This document shows, piece by piece, positions 1 through 8,203 of a stretch of DNA of 64,000 nucleotides. The position numbers and the translations under genes are program-made. Origin of the DNA: Balneolales bacterium ANBcel1 (GTDB lineage Bacteria > Bacteroidota > Rhodothermia > Balneolales > Natronogracilivirgulaceae); assembly GCA_029688905.1 (NCBI GenBank), contig JARULB010000008.1:124001-188000 (forward strand). The letters run 5' to 3'. Numbering within the stretch: position 1 is the stretch's first letter; each line of letters starts with the position of its first letter. The notes under the pieces were generated by a model, which was given only the letters and a program-made list of their open reading frames with translations, did not search any database and was not told the origin of the DNA.

Positions 1-1
1 C

Positions 2-685
2 TCCGATTACTGTAAAGCCGTGATGGAGCGGCGCCTTCCCGGCCGCGATGCACAGGCGGCCATGGCACCGGTACCGGACAATCGCCCGGATACGTCACAG
101 TTGCCGGAATCGGGCGTTCGACAGAGCAGTGTTCTGGTGCTTTGTTCCCTGGAACAGCCGGTTTCCATTTTGTACACTCTGCGCAATAAAACCCTGACCA
201 ACCACGCCGGCCAGATCAGTTTTCCGGGAGGTCGCCAACAGCCCGGCGAGGCTCTCCGGGAAACCGCCATGCGAGAGACCGCAGAGGAGGTCGGCATTTC
301 ACCCAACCAATACGAAATCACCGGATCCCTGAGTCCCCTTTTTGTGCCCCCCTCCCGGTTTGTCATACATCCCTGGCTTGCTTTTTGCCGCAGACGGCCC
401 CGAACCATACCCCGGCCGGAGGAGGTCAGCGACATCTTCTGGGTGACGGCTGCAGATCTGTTGGACAGCGGCAACATCCGCACCCGCGATGAAACTTTTC
501 GCAACAATAGACTGCGCATCCCCTATTGGGATGTTCATTCCGAACCACTTTGGGGTGCCACCGCAATGATCACCTCCGAACTGGTTGCGCTATACCACCG
601 TTTTCTCACGCAACACGAGCGTGGAAACACGGATGGCCTGGCCGGCCGATGTGAATCCCGTCCATCCAAAAATGACACCCCGTAA
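2..685 (+). CDS. Nudix hydrolase, CoA pyrophosphatase-like (5' end outside window)
   Basis: Hydrolyses nucleoside-diphosphate-linked substrates; closest in layout to the NudL/CoAse group that cleaves CoA to phosphopantetheine and 3',5'-ADP. The segment HAGQISFPGG, followed by a Nudix box of the form G-x5-E-x7-RE-x2-EE-x-G (ending RETAEEVGI), is the hallmark of this group. The frame is open to the first base of the window. The GTG at 20 and ATG at 23 are only internal candidates: the residues before them (SDYCKAV) continue into MERRLPGRDAQAAM, which looks like the N-terminal helix of CoAse proteins, so the true start probably lies upstream. The 3' end overlaps the next gene by 14 nt, suggesting co-translation. 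The family call is firm; the substrate is inferred. Confidence 0.85.
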   Translation, partial: SDYCKAVMERRLPGRDAQAAMAPVPDNRPDTSQLPESGVRQSSVLVLCSLEQPVSILYTLRNKTLTNHAGQISFPGGRQQPGEALRETAMRETAEEVGISPNQYEITGSLSPLFVPPSRFVIHPWLAFCRRRPRTIPRPEEVSDIFWVTAADLLDSGNIRTRDETFRNNRLRIPYWDVHSEPLWGATAMITSELVALYHRFLTQHERGNTDGLAGRCESRPSKNDTP

Positions 686-1538
686 CGTTCTCACAAACGA
701 CGGTTCGGCGACCCTGTACTCCGATCGGTATCGTCAGCACTATCACAATATTGCCGGGGCTCTTACCGAAAGCCGCCACGTGTTTTTTGAGCGAACAGGA
801 CTTTTCGAGGCGCTCAAATCCCATCGCGACATAACCATTTGCGAGACGGGGTTCGGTTCCGGCTTTCACCTGATCCTGATGGAGTGGCTCAGGCATCTGA
901 CCGGCTCCCGTTCCACCGTATTTTACTACAGCGTCGAAAAACATCCGGTGCCGCCCGACCAGATCCGGGGCATGGGGTTCGAAAAGCTTTTTCCCGGGGT
1001 ATCCGGCAAGGGCGATGACGAAGCCGCTGAAGGTCCGGCCGGGGAGGCCTCCCCGATCGCCGGCAGGGTGCCATCCCCCCCACTGACACCGAACTCCCTG
1101 GGCCGGTTAGCGGATCTGGCCGAGGCTCTGTATGCTGCGGATTCCGGCGCTACGGTATCCTCGACCATGACGGGTCAGGGCGGCCAAACCTTCGCGCACA
1201 TCTACCGGGGTGATTTTTTTGACTGGGACCTTTCACAAATTCATCAGCCGGCCCATTTCTTCCTGCACGACGCCTTTTCGCCGGATGCCAATCCGGAGCT
1301 ATGGACAAAGGAGGCCTTTTCGAAACTGTTGCAGGCTGCCGATTCACGGGCCATGCTCGGCACCTACTGCTCGGCCACCCGCGCCAGGGCCGCCATGGTG
1401 CTTGCCGGCTGGCATGTCGCCAGGGCTGCAGGTCCGCCCGGCAAACGGGAGATGACACTGGCCTCTTCGGATGAAGCCATGCTCGAGGGATACAAGCCGG
1501 TGAACGCGGAGAGGCTGCGGGAGCGTTTCGGCACGTAA
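672..1538 (+). CDS. mnmD: tRNA U34 methyltransferase, MnmD/MnmC N-domain type (DUF752)
   Basis: SAM-dependent methyltransferase expected to finish 5-methylaminomethyl-2-thiouridine at tRNA wobble position 34. The start at 672 is chosen because MTPRNVLTNDGSATLYSDRY fits the family N-terminus (target with D-G-S-x-T-L-Y). The SAM loop is ICETGFGSGFHL, and a later FLHDAFSPDANPELW matches the family motif DxFSPxxNPxxW. ELWTKEAFSKL and a C-terminal GKREMTLAS also fit. There is no fused FAD oxidase domain (MnmC C-part). An extra Gly/Pro-rich loop lies at about residues 115-145. The gene starts inside the preceding Nudix gene. A longer upstream frame to 585 exists but is unlikely to be used. Confidence 0.85.
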   Translation: MTPRNVLTNDGSATLYSDRYRQHYHNIAGALTESRHVFFERTGLFEALKSHRDITICETGFGSGFHLILMEWLRHLTGSRSTVFYYSVEKHPVPPDQIRGMGFEKLFPGVSGKGDDEAAEGPAGEASPIAGRVPSPPLTPNSLGRLADLAEALYAADSGATVSSTMTGQGGQTFAHIYRGDFFDWDLSQIHQPAHFFLHDAFSPDANPELWTKEAFSKLLQAADSRAMLGTYCSATRARAAMVLAGWHVARAAGPPGKREMTLASSDEAMLEGYKPVNAERLRERFGT

Positions 1539-1552
1539 CAGGACACCGGTCA

Positions 1553-3670
1553 TCAGACCGAACGAACGGGCAGCCTACCCAGCAGTTTTCCCAGGAACTT
1601 GCGGCCGTAAACCCGGCGGATGTGACTCATGTCGGCCAGTACGATCATTCGCTCCCGGCTTCTTGAGAACGCCACATTCAGCAGCCGAGGGACCGAAAGG
1701 CCGTTTTTGGCCTCATCAAATGGACGCACCGAATAGTGCTGCACCGAACCATTTCGCGGCTCGCCGGTCATGACTGTATCCAGGATAATCACCTTCTTTT
1801 CCCGTCCCTGAAACGTGTGGATGGTTCCAATTTCGAGATCATACCAGCGGTTCTTGCCCCGCAGTTCCCGCCGCAGGTGCCATACGGCCGACCGGAACGG
1901 GACAATGATGCCGATTTCATTCAGCCCGGTATACATTTCGGTCAGTTGACGGCGCACCAGGTCTGCCAGCAGCTCCGTATGCACATCATTGACCGGCTGA
2001 AATCCCCTTCGTTTGCCATCCTGACGCAACACCGGCTGCATGGCGGAAGTGTCAAGAAGCACAACCGATTCCGGGCCTGGTTCCGGCGACAGATCGCCGG
2101 GGGCTCTCATGTCGTACGATGCGTTTCCCTGCGCGGTAACCTTCCGGTCTTGCGGACCCGTTCCGGCCGATTCCAGGCGCCCTTCATAAAACACATCACT
2201 GATAACCCGGGCAAGGTCCGACTGCATCCGGTATTGAATATTGAAGAATGAGGTATAGGCGGGATTGTGATCGTGCCACATAAACAGCTCATCGGTTGAC
2301 CCGGCACCAGAGACCGTCGCGAAGATATCCTGTTCAAGGATGTTTCGGGATGGGATATCGGTAGTAACGGCGATGGGAGGCAGCTGCATCGGATCGCCCA
2401 CAATTACCAGGTGCTCTTTTGCTTTGGTGGCCATCACCAGCATGTAGGGGATGCCGGCCATGGATGCTTCATCCACAACCACCGCATCGAACTCCATCTG
2501 TTCCAGCATATCGGAAGTGCAAACGCGCGCCAGGGTGGTACCGACAACTTTAAAAGCCCTCAACCGGTTGAACGCGTAACGGTCCTTTTGGCTGAGTTCT
2601 CGAATCTGCTCTTCAACGGCCTCTTTTCCCCCAAGCCGTTCTATTTTCTTCCAGATATGCTGTTTCTGCGCGGGGGTCAGGTCGGGGAGGTCGAGGGCAT
2701 CCAGCCAGTTCTGCAGGTCGGCGGCTTCCTGCATCTGTTCGCGCAGAGACTCCTCCAGCTGCTGCTCGAAATGGATACTGTCGAGCCGTTTGCTTTCCAG
2801 CACCCGTTCGCCGAAACGTGTGATACGGCGATTTACCGCTTTCAGGCCGAGGGTCTCCATCGCCTCCATTACCCCCAGCATACCGTGATCAACCGCGCGG
2901 TTGGTATTGGAAACGAAGAGCACCGATTTGCCCGCCATCACAAAATTGGTAATGATATATGCAAGGGTGGCGGTCTTGCCTGTGCCGGGCGGACCCCATA
3001 TGTAGCTCACCGGCTGCTTCAGCGCCTTCTCCATGGATTGCCGCTGTGCCTCATTACGCAGGCCATCCTCATGGATCTGCGTTTTTCCGAAGTGGCGGAC
3101 CGCATTTCCGGTATCCTCCGCTTGCCCGGCGCTTGTGCCGGCATCGCTTCCGCCGGCGTCGCTTCCGCCGGCGTCGCCGCCCGTACCGCTCTCCTCACCG
3201 GCAGAACCGGCGGCCGAAACCACATACTCCGCCGGCCGCATCATCCGCTTAATCCGTCTGCGCCGTTCCTCGCTCGACAATACTCCGGCCAGAGCCTCCC
3301 GTATGCGCTTCAGCACGAAATCATTCTCCCACTCCAGCTCGACTTCCGGTATCGTCTCGCCGAAATCTTTGGGAAACCGGAACACCATCGCCTCTTCTCC
3401 CACCTCCACCGGACAGATGGTTACCGTTTCGCCGGGAAGCGTCGCCTTGCACTCCTCTGCAAACCGAAGCGACGGGTTGGTGGTATCAAAATGATAGTGC
3501 ACCTCGTCTTCCGAAGGGCTCTTCACCTTCTTTCCACCGGTGAGCACATCGTTCGAAGGCCGCTCCCGTACCGCTTCAATTTCCGCCTCAATGGCCATTT
3601 CGGCAGCATCAACAAGTTCTTCCGGTGAGACGGCACCCGCCCCGGCCTGAATGGTTATTCCCTGACTCAT
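1553..3670 (-). CDS. Superfamily 1 helicase, UPF1/DNA2/SMUBP2-like
   Basis: ATP-dependent nucleic-acid helicase of the AAA_11/AAA_12 pair family, 705 residues. Walker A is GPPGTGKT at residues 226-233. Walker B is VVDEAS followed by MAGIPYML. A GDPMQLPP motif III, an FNIQYRM motif IV, a TIHTFQGREKK motif V and a VAFSRSRERM motif VI are all visible. The first 220 residues are not recognisable, apart from a low-complexity Gly/Asp/Ser/Ala linker at about 155-187 built from GGSDA-type repeats just before the helicase core. The gene ends 14 bases from the convergent methyltransferase. DNA or RNA preference cannot be told from sequence. Confidence 0.85.
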   Translation of the reverse strand: MSQGITIQAGAGAVSPEELVDAAEMAIEAEIEAVRERPSNDVLTGGKKVKSPSEDEVHYHFDTTNPSLRFAEECKATLPGETVTICPVEVGEEAMVFRFPKDFGETIPEVELEWENDFVLKRIREALAGVLSSEERRRRIKRMMRPAEYVVSAAGSAGEESGTGGDAGGSDAGGSDAGTSAGQAEDTGNAVRHFGKTQIHEDGLRNEAQRQSMEKALKQPVSYIWGPPGTGKTATLAYIITNFVMAGKSVLFVSNTNRAVDHGMLGVMEAMETLGLKAVNRRITRFGERVLESKRLDSIHFEQQLEESLREQMQEAADLQNWLDALDLPDLTPAQKQHIWKKIERLGGKEAVEEQIRELSQKDRYAFNRLRAFKVVGTTLARVCTSDMLEQMEFDAVVVDEASMAGIPYMLVMATKAKEHLVIVGDPMQLPPIAVTTDIPSRNILEQDIFATVSGAGSTDELFMWHDHNPAYTSFFNIQYRMQSDLARVISDVFYEGRLESAGTGPQDRKVTAQGNASYDMRAPGDLSPEPGPESVVLLDTSAMQPVLRQDGKRRGFQPVNDVHTELLADLVRRQLTEMYTGLNEIGIIVPFRSAVWHLRRELRGKNRWYDLEIGTIHTFQGREKKVIILDTVMTGEPRNGSVQHYSVRPFDEAKNGLSVPRLLNVAFSRSRERMIVLADMSHIRRVYGRKFLGKLLGRLPVRSV

Positions 3671-3816
3671 AAACTCTTACAACATTCGATATGAATAAGG
3701 ACACACGGACCCTGCAATCCTTACACAACTTGCTATTTCAAATTATCGCGGCTCATGTCTCTGCCCGGCCGCGCTGTCTCCGGCCGCTTCCGCCGAAAAC
3801 CATGGAGCGCAAGAAA

Positions 3817-4707
3817 CTACTGATCCCACAACTCCGAGCGAATGATCTCCGCTGTGCGGCTGTCGATGGCGTATTCGATTTTCATCCGGCGTTTCTCCGG
3901 TATCTGCCGCTCCACAAGCGAGGCTACCGATGGCGGATAAAGCACAATGTCCACCTCCCTCACAAAAAGGGGCAGGGATTTGCCGTACACACCGCCCGCC
4001 ATAATCGATCCCGGAAACTTCAAACTGTGCTTGAGCTCGTTGATCAACGTGCTCAAGGTCTGCTCATCGCTTGAAACCATTCCGATGGTCTGAATTGCCG
4101 ACCGCTCCACCAGGGAGATCAGCAACTCGGATTTGAGATGATACACCACCGGCAGCAGCAGGGTATTCTCCGACTCCTCGCGAAAATCGCGCATCCACTG
4201 CACCGGTACAAAAAGCGCATCGAAATTAACCCGTTTCCCGGTTTCGTCGGGGGTGATGGTTTCGCTTCTGATGCCCACTTCATCGAGAATCGCGCGGGCG
4301 ACCATGGCTCCGTGCTCATGGGTAACTCCCACCGAAGCACAGCTTTCCAGCCTGGCCGGCCACTCCACAAAACCGAGCTGTTCCTGAAACAGGGTTTCGA
4401 TCTCCTCATCATCAAGTCCGTTGCCGATAAGCTCCTCGAGCACCGTGCGGATGCGCTCGGCCCCCAGTTCCAGTCGCTGCGACTTGTCCAGGGGCATATT
4501 CTGTCGGTTGACGACAAATCCGCGTCCCCGCTCACTGCGAAGCAGCCCCTCTGCGGTCAACATGTGATACGCCTTGCGCACGGTGTGAAAACTGGCGTCC
4601 AGCTGACGGCCCAGTTCCCGGGTGGAGGGCATCACGTCACCGACCTGAAACTGTTTGGTCGCGATAAAAAGCCGGATTCTATCCGCTATGTGTTTGGCTG
4701 TTTTCAT
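3817..4707 (-). CDS. GntR-family transcriptional regulator
   Basis: DNA-binding regulator of 296 residues. The N-terminal winged helix (residues about 5-70) is typical GntR: VGDVMPSTRELGRQLDASFH, then TVRKAYHMLTAEGLL and a Gly-rich wing. The C-terminal part (about 90-296) is not the FCD, UTRA or aminotransferase-like module and I do not recognise it; it is far longer than the short tail of YtrA-type proteins. It is divergent from the ATP-grasp ligase and aminomutase genes that begin near 4894, so it is a natural candidate for their local regulator. No clear palindromic operator was seen in the 186-bp gap. Confidence 0.85.
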   Translation of the reverse strand: MKTAKHIADRIRLFIATKQFQVGDVMPSTRELGRQLDASFHTVRKAYHMLTAEGLLRSERGRGFVVNRQNMPLDKSQRLELGAERIRTVLEELIGNGLDDEEIETLFQEQLGFVEWPARLESCASVGVTHEHGAMVARAILDEVGIRSETITPDETGKRVNFDALFVPVQWMRDFREESENTLLLPVVYHLKSELLISLVERSAIQTIGMVSSDEQTLSTLINELKHSLKFPGSIMAGGVYGKSLPLFVREVDIVLYPPSVASLVERQIPEKRRMKIEYAIDSRTAEIIRSELWDQ

Positions 4708-4893
4708 TCCGCGTTACTCACAGGCGTCAAACCGGACGCATCTGCACCCGCTGCGAGCCTGACTGTTATCATTCCTCCCGCAAGATACCATCCTCACCGG
4801 GTTTTTTTGTATTTTTATTGCTGATTTGAACAACACTCCGCAAATCCAAAGCATAACGGAATAATAGCACACCATCGCCTCCATCGTGACATT

Positions 4894-5880
4894 CTGCGCA
4901 TAGGACTGGTCTATGACATCGCCTCCGATTATCCAAATATCGGACCGCCCGACCGTTTTGCCGAATTTGAGCCCGATTCTACCATCGAAGCGATGGAGCA
5001 GGCGATCCTGGAGAGCGGCCACTCCCCGATTCGCATCGGATCGCCCCGCAACCTCTTGATCAACCCGCCGGATGCAGATCTGATATGGAACATCGGGGAA
5101 GGATACGGCACCCGCAACCGCGAGGCCTGGGCTCCCGTACTTTGCGAAATGCACGGCATACCGTGTATCGGAAGCGATGCCTATACGCTGACCGCCACTC
5201 TCGACAAGGCCCTGACCAAGCAATGGGCGCGGAACCTTGGAATACCCACCGCCGACTGGCAGATCATCCGCCGGGATACCTATCTGCGGGAATCCATCAT
5301 CCCGCCACCCGAATTACCTTACCCGCTGTTTTTGAAACCGCGTTACGAAGGCACCGCCAAGGGCATCACCGGAGAGAGCATTATCCGGGATGACGATACC
5401 TTCCTCGCCCGCTCACGCTATTTGCTGGAGACCTATGACCAGGACGTGCTTGCCGAACCGTTTTTGCCGGGTGCGGAACTGACCTGTGCCGTGGCGTTCC
5501 ATCCCCTCCGGCCACTTCCGGTTATGGAACGCGGACTCCATTCCAGCGGTATCGGCTCCCATGCCGTCCCGGAAGAGAATCCGCTGCATACCCTTACAAG
5601 CGATGCCCTCACTCCGGAACGGGAGAACGACATCGCCGGCTGGTCGCTCCGCCTCTCCCGCGAACTTCCCATCCGCGACTTCGCGCGATTTGACTTCAAA
5701 CTGGATGAATCCGGAAGACCGATGTTTCTGGAAGTGAACCCGCTTCCCACCTTTGGCGTCGACAGCACCTTCGCTATCCTGGCGGAAATGGAAGGGGTGC
5801 CGTACCCGGTGTATCTGTCGAACATACTGACGGATGCCATACGACGTTTACGGGAAGAGCATTCCCCGAGCAAAATGTAA
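4894..5880 (+). CDS. ATP-grasp ligase, D-Ala-D-Ala ligase-like; non-ATG start
   Basis: Predicted amino-acid or dipeptide ligase forming an acyl-phosphate with ATP, about 328 residues. Homology begins upstream of the first ATG (4993): the codons from 4894 read LRIGLVYDIASDYPNIGPPD, the first strand of the Ddl N-domain (family form MRIGLTYDL). No ATG, GTG or TTG lies in this stretch between the stop at 4822 and 4993, so CTG at 4894 or ATT at 4891 is the likely start. The ATP-grasp core shows PLFLKPRYEGTAKGI, a lid acid in EPFLPGAELTCAV, and the metal site in DFKLDESGRPMFLEVNPLP. The next gene, a KamA-like aminomutase, starts 47 nt downstream. Cell-wall D-Ala-D-Ala synthesis is possible but the context suggests another product. 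Confidence 0.8.
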   Translation: MRIGLVYDIASDYPNIGPPDRFAEFEPDSTIEAMEQAILESGHSPIRIGSPRNLLINPPDADLIWNIGEGYGTRNREAWAPVLCEMHGIPCIGSDAYTLTATLDKALTKQWARNLGIPTADWQIIRRDTYLRESIIPPPELPYPLFLKPRYEGTAKGITGESIIRDDDTFLARSRYLLETYDQDVLAEPFLPGAELTCAVAFHPLRPLPVMERGLHSSGIGSHAVPEENPLHTLTSDALTPERENDIAGWSLRLSRELPIRDFARFDFKLDESGRPMFLEVNPLPTFGVDSTFAILAEMEGVPYPVYLSNILTDAIRRLREEHSPSKM

Positions 5881-5927
5881 CCCCGACAGAGCCGCACCGC
5901 CTGTCAACCCCGAGACACCTTTAGCCC

Positions 5928-7031
5928 ATGTATCACGACGCTTTTCCGCAATCTGCACATTCGGTAACCGGCTGGACGGACTGGAAATGGCAGATGAAAA
6001 ACCGCATCCGCACCGAAGAGGAGCTGAGGGGCTGGATTACCCCGGAACCGATGGAGGCGGAAGGCATTCGGCGCACAAAGAGCTACTTCCGATGGCGGAT
6101 TACGCCGTACTACGCTTCCCTGATGGATCCCTCGGATCCGAACTGCCCTATCCGCCGGCAGGTTATTCCGCACGCGGACGAGCTGGACGATGACATGGAC
6201 CTGCTGGAACTGGATCCGCTCGAGGAACAGGCGCACAGTCCTGTCAAGAACCTGATCCACAACTACCGTGACCGGGTAGCTTTTTGTGTTACCACCGAAT
6301 GCGCGGTTTATTGCCGGTACTGCCTCCGCAAACGGATGGTCGGTGACGGCACCCAGGCCCTGAACAGGGAGGAACTGCAGGAAGGGATCGACTACCTGGC
6401 CGACCATCCGGAAATTCGCGATGTGCTGCTGACCGGCGGGGATCCGCTCTCGCTGAACGACGACAACCTTGAATGGATTATCGCCAGACTCAGAGCCATT
6501 CCTCATATCTCCATCATCCGTATCGGCACCAGATACCCTGTGCTCAATCCGTTCCGGGTTACGGACGGCCTCTGCAGGATGCTGTCACGGTATCATCCCG
6601 TCTGGCTCAATACCCATTTCAACCATGCCCGGGAGTTAACCGGGGAGGCTGTGGCAGCGCTGGATCGTCTCAGCCATGCAGGTGTACCCCTCGGCAACCA
6701 GACCGTGCTGCTGAAAGGAATCAACGACGACGTGGAGACATTGCATGCGCTTTTTCACAAGCTGATCTCGTGCCGTGTCCGGCCATATTATCTCTATCAG
6801 GCACAGCTAATCGGCGGAACGCGCCATTTTCGTACCACGATCGAACATGGAATGGCGCTGATGGAACAGCTGAGAGGACGGTTGTCGGGGTTCGCGATAC
6901 CGATGTATGTTCTGGATACGCCGCACGGCAAGGTCCCACTGACCCCAACCGGTTTCCGAAAACGCGATGGGGATCACGTGGTCGTGGAAGCCTATGACGG
7001 CACCATGTGGCGCGAATACAATCCCTCCTGA
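5928..7031 (+). CDS. KamA-family radical SAM 2,3-aminomutase, substrate uncertain
   Basis: Radical SAM/PLP enzyme moving an alpha-amino group to the beta carbon. The iron-sulfur cysteines are C125, C129 and C132 (ECAVYCRYC), identical in spacing to lysine 2,3-aminomutase. The GGDPL motif follows at about residues 170-174. The PLP lysine is probably K335 in DTPHGKVPL, replacing the longer PGGGGK loop. Aligning by fixed spacing with the clostridial enzyme, the two acids that bind the lysine side-chain amine are Gln293 (in YLYQAQL) and Asp330 (in VLDTP), so one is lost. At 367 residues it is shorter than KamA (about 415) and lacks its C-terminal extension. It forms a two-gene unit with the upstream ATP-grasp ligase. 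Lysine, glutamate or another substrate is possible. Confidence 0.8.
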   Translation: MYHDAFPQSAHSVTGWTDWKWQMKNRIRTEEELRGWITPEPMEAEGIRRTKSYFRWRITPYYASLMDPSDPNCPIRRQVIPHADELDDDMDLLELDPLEEQAHSPVKNLIHNYRDRVAFCVTTECAVYCRYCLRKRMVGDGTQALNREELQEGIDYLADHPEIRDVLLTGGDPLSLNDDNLEWIIARLRAIPHISIIRIGTRYPVLNPFRVTDGLCRMLSRYHPVWLNTHFNHARELTGEAVAALDRLSHAGVPLGNQTVLLKGINDDVETLHALFHKLISCRVRPYYLYQAQLIGGTRHFRTTIEHGMALMEQLRGRLSGFAIPMYVLDTPHGKVPLTPTGFRKRDGDHVVVEAYDGTMWREYNPS

Positions 7032-7209
7032 GTCTGCCGCACAGCCCTTTTGATGCGTACCGGACTGTCGGTGTCGCCATGAATTGCATTGGCGATCAAT
7101 TGCTGGAGCACATGGCACAATGACGAACGAATCCTGTCCGGATCACCGTTCCTGATTTCTAAATTTTGCACAGCCCGCCTCCTTATTGAATGACGGCAGG
7201 CACATTCCA

Positions 7210-7262
7210 CAAAAAAACCGCAGCCCTGTTTTTGCCAAACTGTGGCAAAACGGACTGCGGTT
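7210..7262 (-). terminator. Long hairpin terminator, minus strand
   Basis: Arms AACCGCAG (7216-7223) and CTGCGGTT (7255-7262) enclose an inner stem TTTTGCCA/TGGCAAAA with a short AACTG loop. Read on the minus strand, the hairpin is followed by seven T residues (A-run at 7211-7217). It sits about 200 bases past the wrbA stop, so it most likely ends that transcript. Confidence 0.65.
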
Positions 7263-7294
7263 CGAGGTCATACTCCATTATCGGCATATCTAGG

Positions 7295-7403
7295 TGGTAT
7301 CTTAACCCTGGCATAATGCCGAAGAACACGGTGGAGCCTAAACGTCAAGAAACCATGTGATACCTTAACGCTGGCAGGATACCGGATGAGCAAGGCTTAA
7401 CAG
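7295..7403. repeat. Two imperfect direct repeats, about 63 bp apart
   Basis: GGTATCTTAACCCTGGCATA (from 7296) and TGATACCTTAACGCTGGCAG (from 7358) are similar copies. Each is followed by a loosely similar tail containing GCCGAAGAAC or ACCGGATGAG and then GGAGCCTAAA or AAGGCTTAAC. They fill the 430-bp gene-free stretch between the aminomutase and wrbA. Function unknown. Confidence 0.45.
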
Positions 7404-7461
7404 CTTACACATTATACGGGTGCGCTGTCGTCGCTCGGCCGCCGATAACGGAAAAAACGAA

Positions 7462-8070
7462 TCACTTCAAAGAAGCGGCCACACGAAGCACCCGCTGAGT
7501 AAGCGTTTTGATGATGGATTTTTTGTTCTCGTCGATCGCCTCACCCGCTTTAAGGCTGATGCCATAAGGGTTCCCGCCCGACTGAAAATTGGCCGGATCG
7601 GTATAACCAAGCGGAACAATGATGCTTCCCCAGTGGTACATGGTGTTATAAAGTGCCAGAAGGGTTGACTCTTGACCTCCGTGCAGGTTTTGAGCGCTTG
7701 TAAAGCCGGCAACCGCCTTGTCTGCCAGTTTCCCCTGAGCCCACAGCGGACCCGTTCCGTCCAGGAACTGTTTCATCTGGGCGGCCACATTACCATACCT
7801 GGTTGGAGAGCCGAAAATTATGGCATCGGCCCATTCGAGGTCATGGTTGGAGGCCACCTCAATGTCAGACGTCTCATCAAGATGCTTCTTCCACTGCTCG
7901 TTCTGAGCAACGGCCGCCTCTGGTGCCAGTTCGGCGACTTTGCGAAGGCGAACTTCCGCCCCCAAACTTTTTGCCGCCTCAACTACGGCGTTGGCTGTCT
8001 GATAATTGGTTCCCGTGGAGCTGTAATAGATAACGGCCAGCTTAACACCGCTTGCGTTTTGTTCACTCAT
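7462..8070 (-). CDS. wrbA: NAD(P)H:quinone oxidoreductase, WrbA type
   Basis: FMN-dependent two-electron quinone reductase that protects against redox cycling in the cytoplasm. The flavodoxin-like FMN loop is YYSSTGTNYQTA near the N-terminus. The family signatures FGSPTRYGNVAAQMKQFLD and GFTSAQNLHGGQESTLL are present, as is the PLGYTDP stretch. Length (202 residues) fits WrbA. An AGAGGA ribosome-binding site precedes the ATG. A perfect 12-bp palindrome lies 107-118 bases upstream, beside a MarR gene, which points to regulation by electrophile or quinone stress. Confidence 0.92.
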   Translation of the reverse strand: MSEQNASGVKLAVIYYSSTGTNYQTANAVVEAAKSLGAEVRLRKVAELAPEAAVAQNEQWKKHLDETSDIEVASNHDLEWADAIIFGSPTRYGNVAAQMKQFLDGTGPLWAQGKLADKAVAGFTSAQNLHGGQESTLLALYNTMYHWGSIIVPLGYTDPANFQSGGNPYGISLKAGEAIDENKKSIIKTLTQRVLRVAASLK

Positions 8071-8176
8071 GGTTCAAATCCTCTTTTTTTCGGTTTTTGG
8101 GATGATTTATTTGATAATCCTTCAGGATAATCGCCGGCATGCCGGACGGCCATCGGCAATATTGATCTATCATTTA

Positions 8177-8188
8177 TTGACTAGTCAA
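8177..8188. promoter_or_regulatory. Perfect palindrome, candidate MarR operator for wrbA
   Basis: TTGACTAGTCAA is a perfect 12-bp palindrome between marR and wrbA. It contains a TTGACT -35-like hexamer on the minus strand, with CAATAT 18 bases further on as a possible -10. Binding here by the adjacent MarR protein would block wrbA transcription. MarR-family sites are commonly palindromes of this size; the pairing itself is inference. Confidence 0.6.
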
Positions 8189-8203
8189 CAAACAGAAAAA
8201 AAA

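Noticed and set aside
2411-3628. 405-residue plus-strand frame over the helicase gene
   Set aside because: It is antisense to a helicase with all motifs intact; no family features in its translation.
6992-7210. 72-residue minus-strand frame after the aminomutase, considered as a transposase remnant
   Set aside because: No transposase motif, overlaps the 3' end of the aminomutase, and no terminal repeats.
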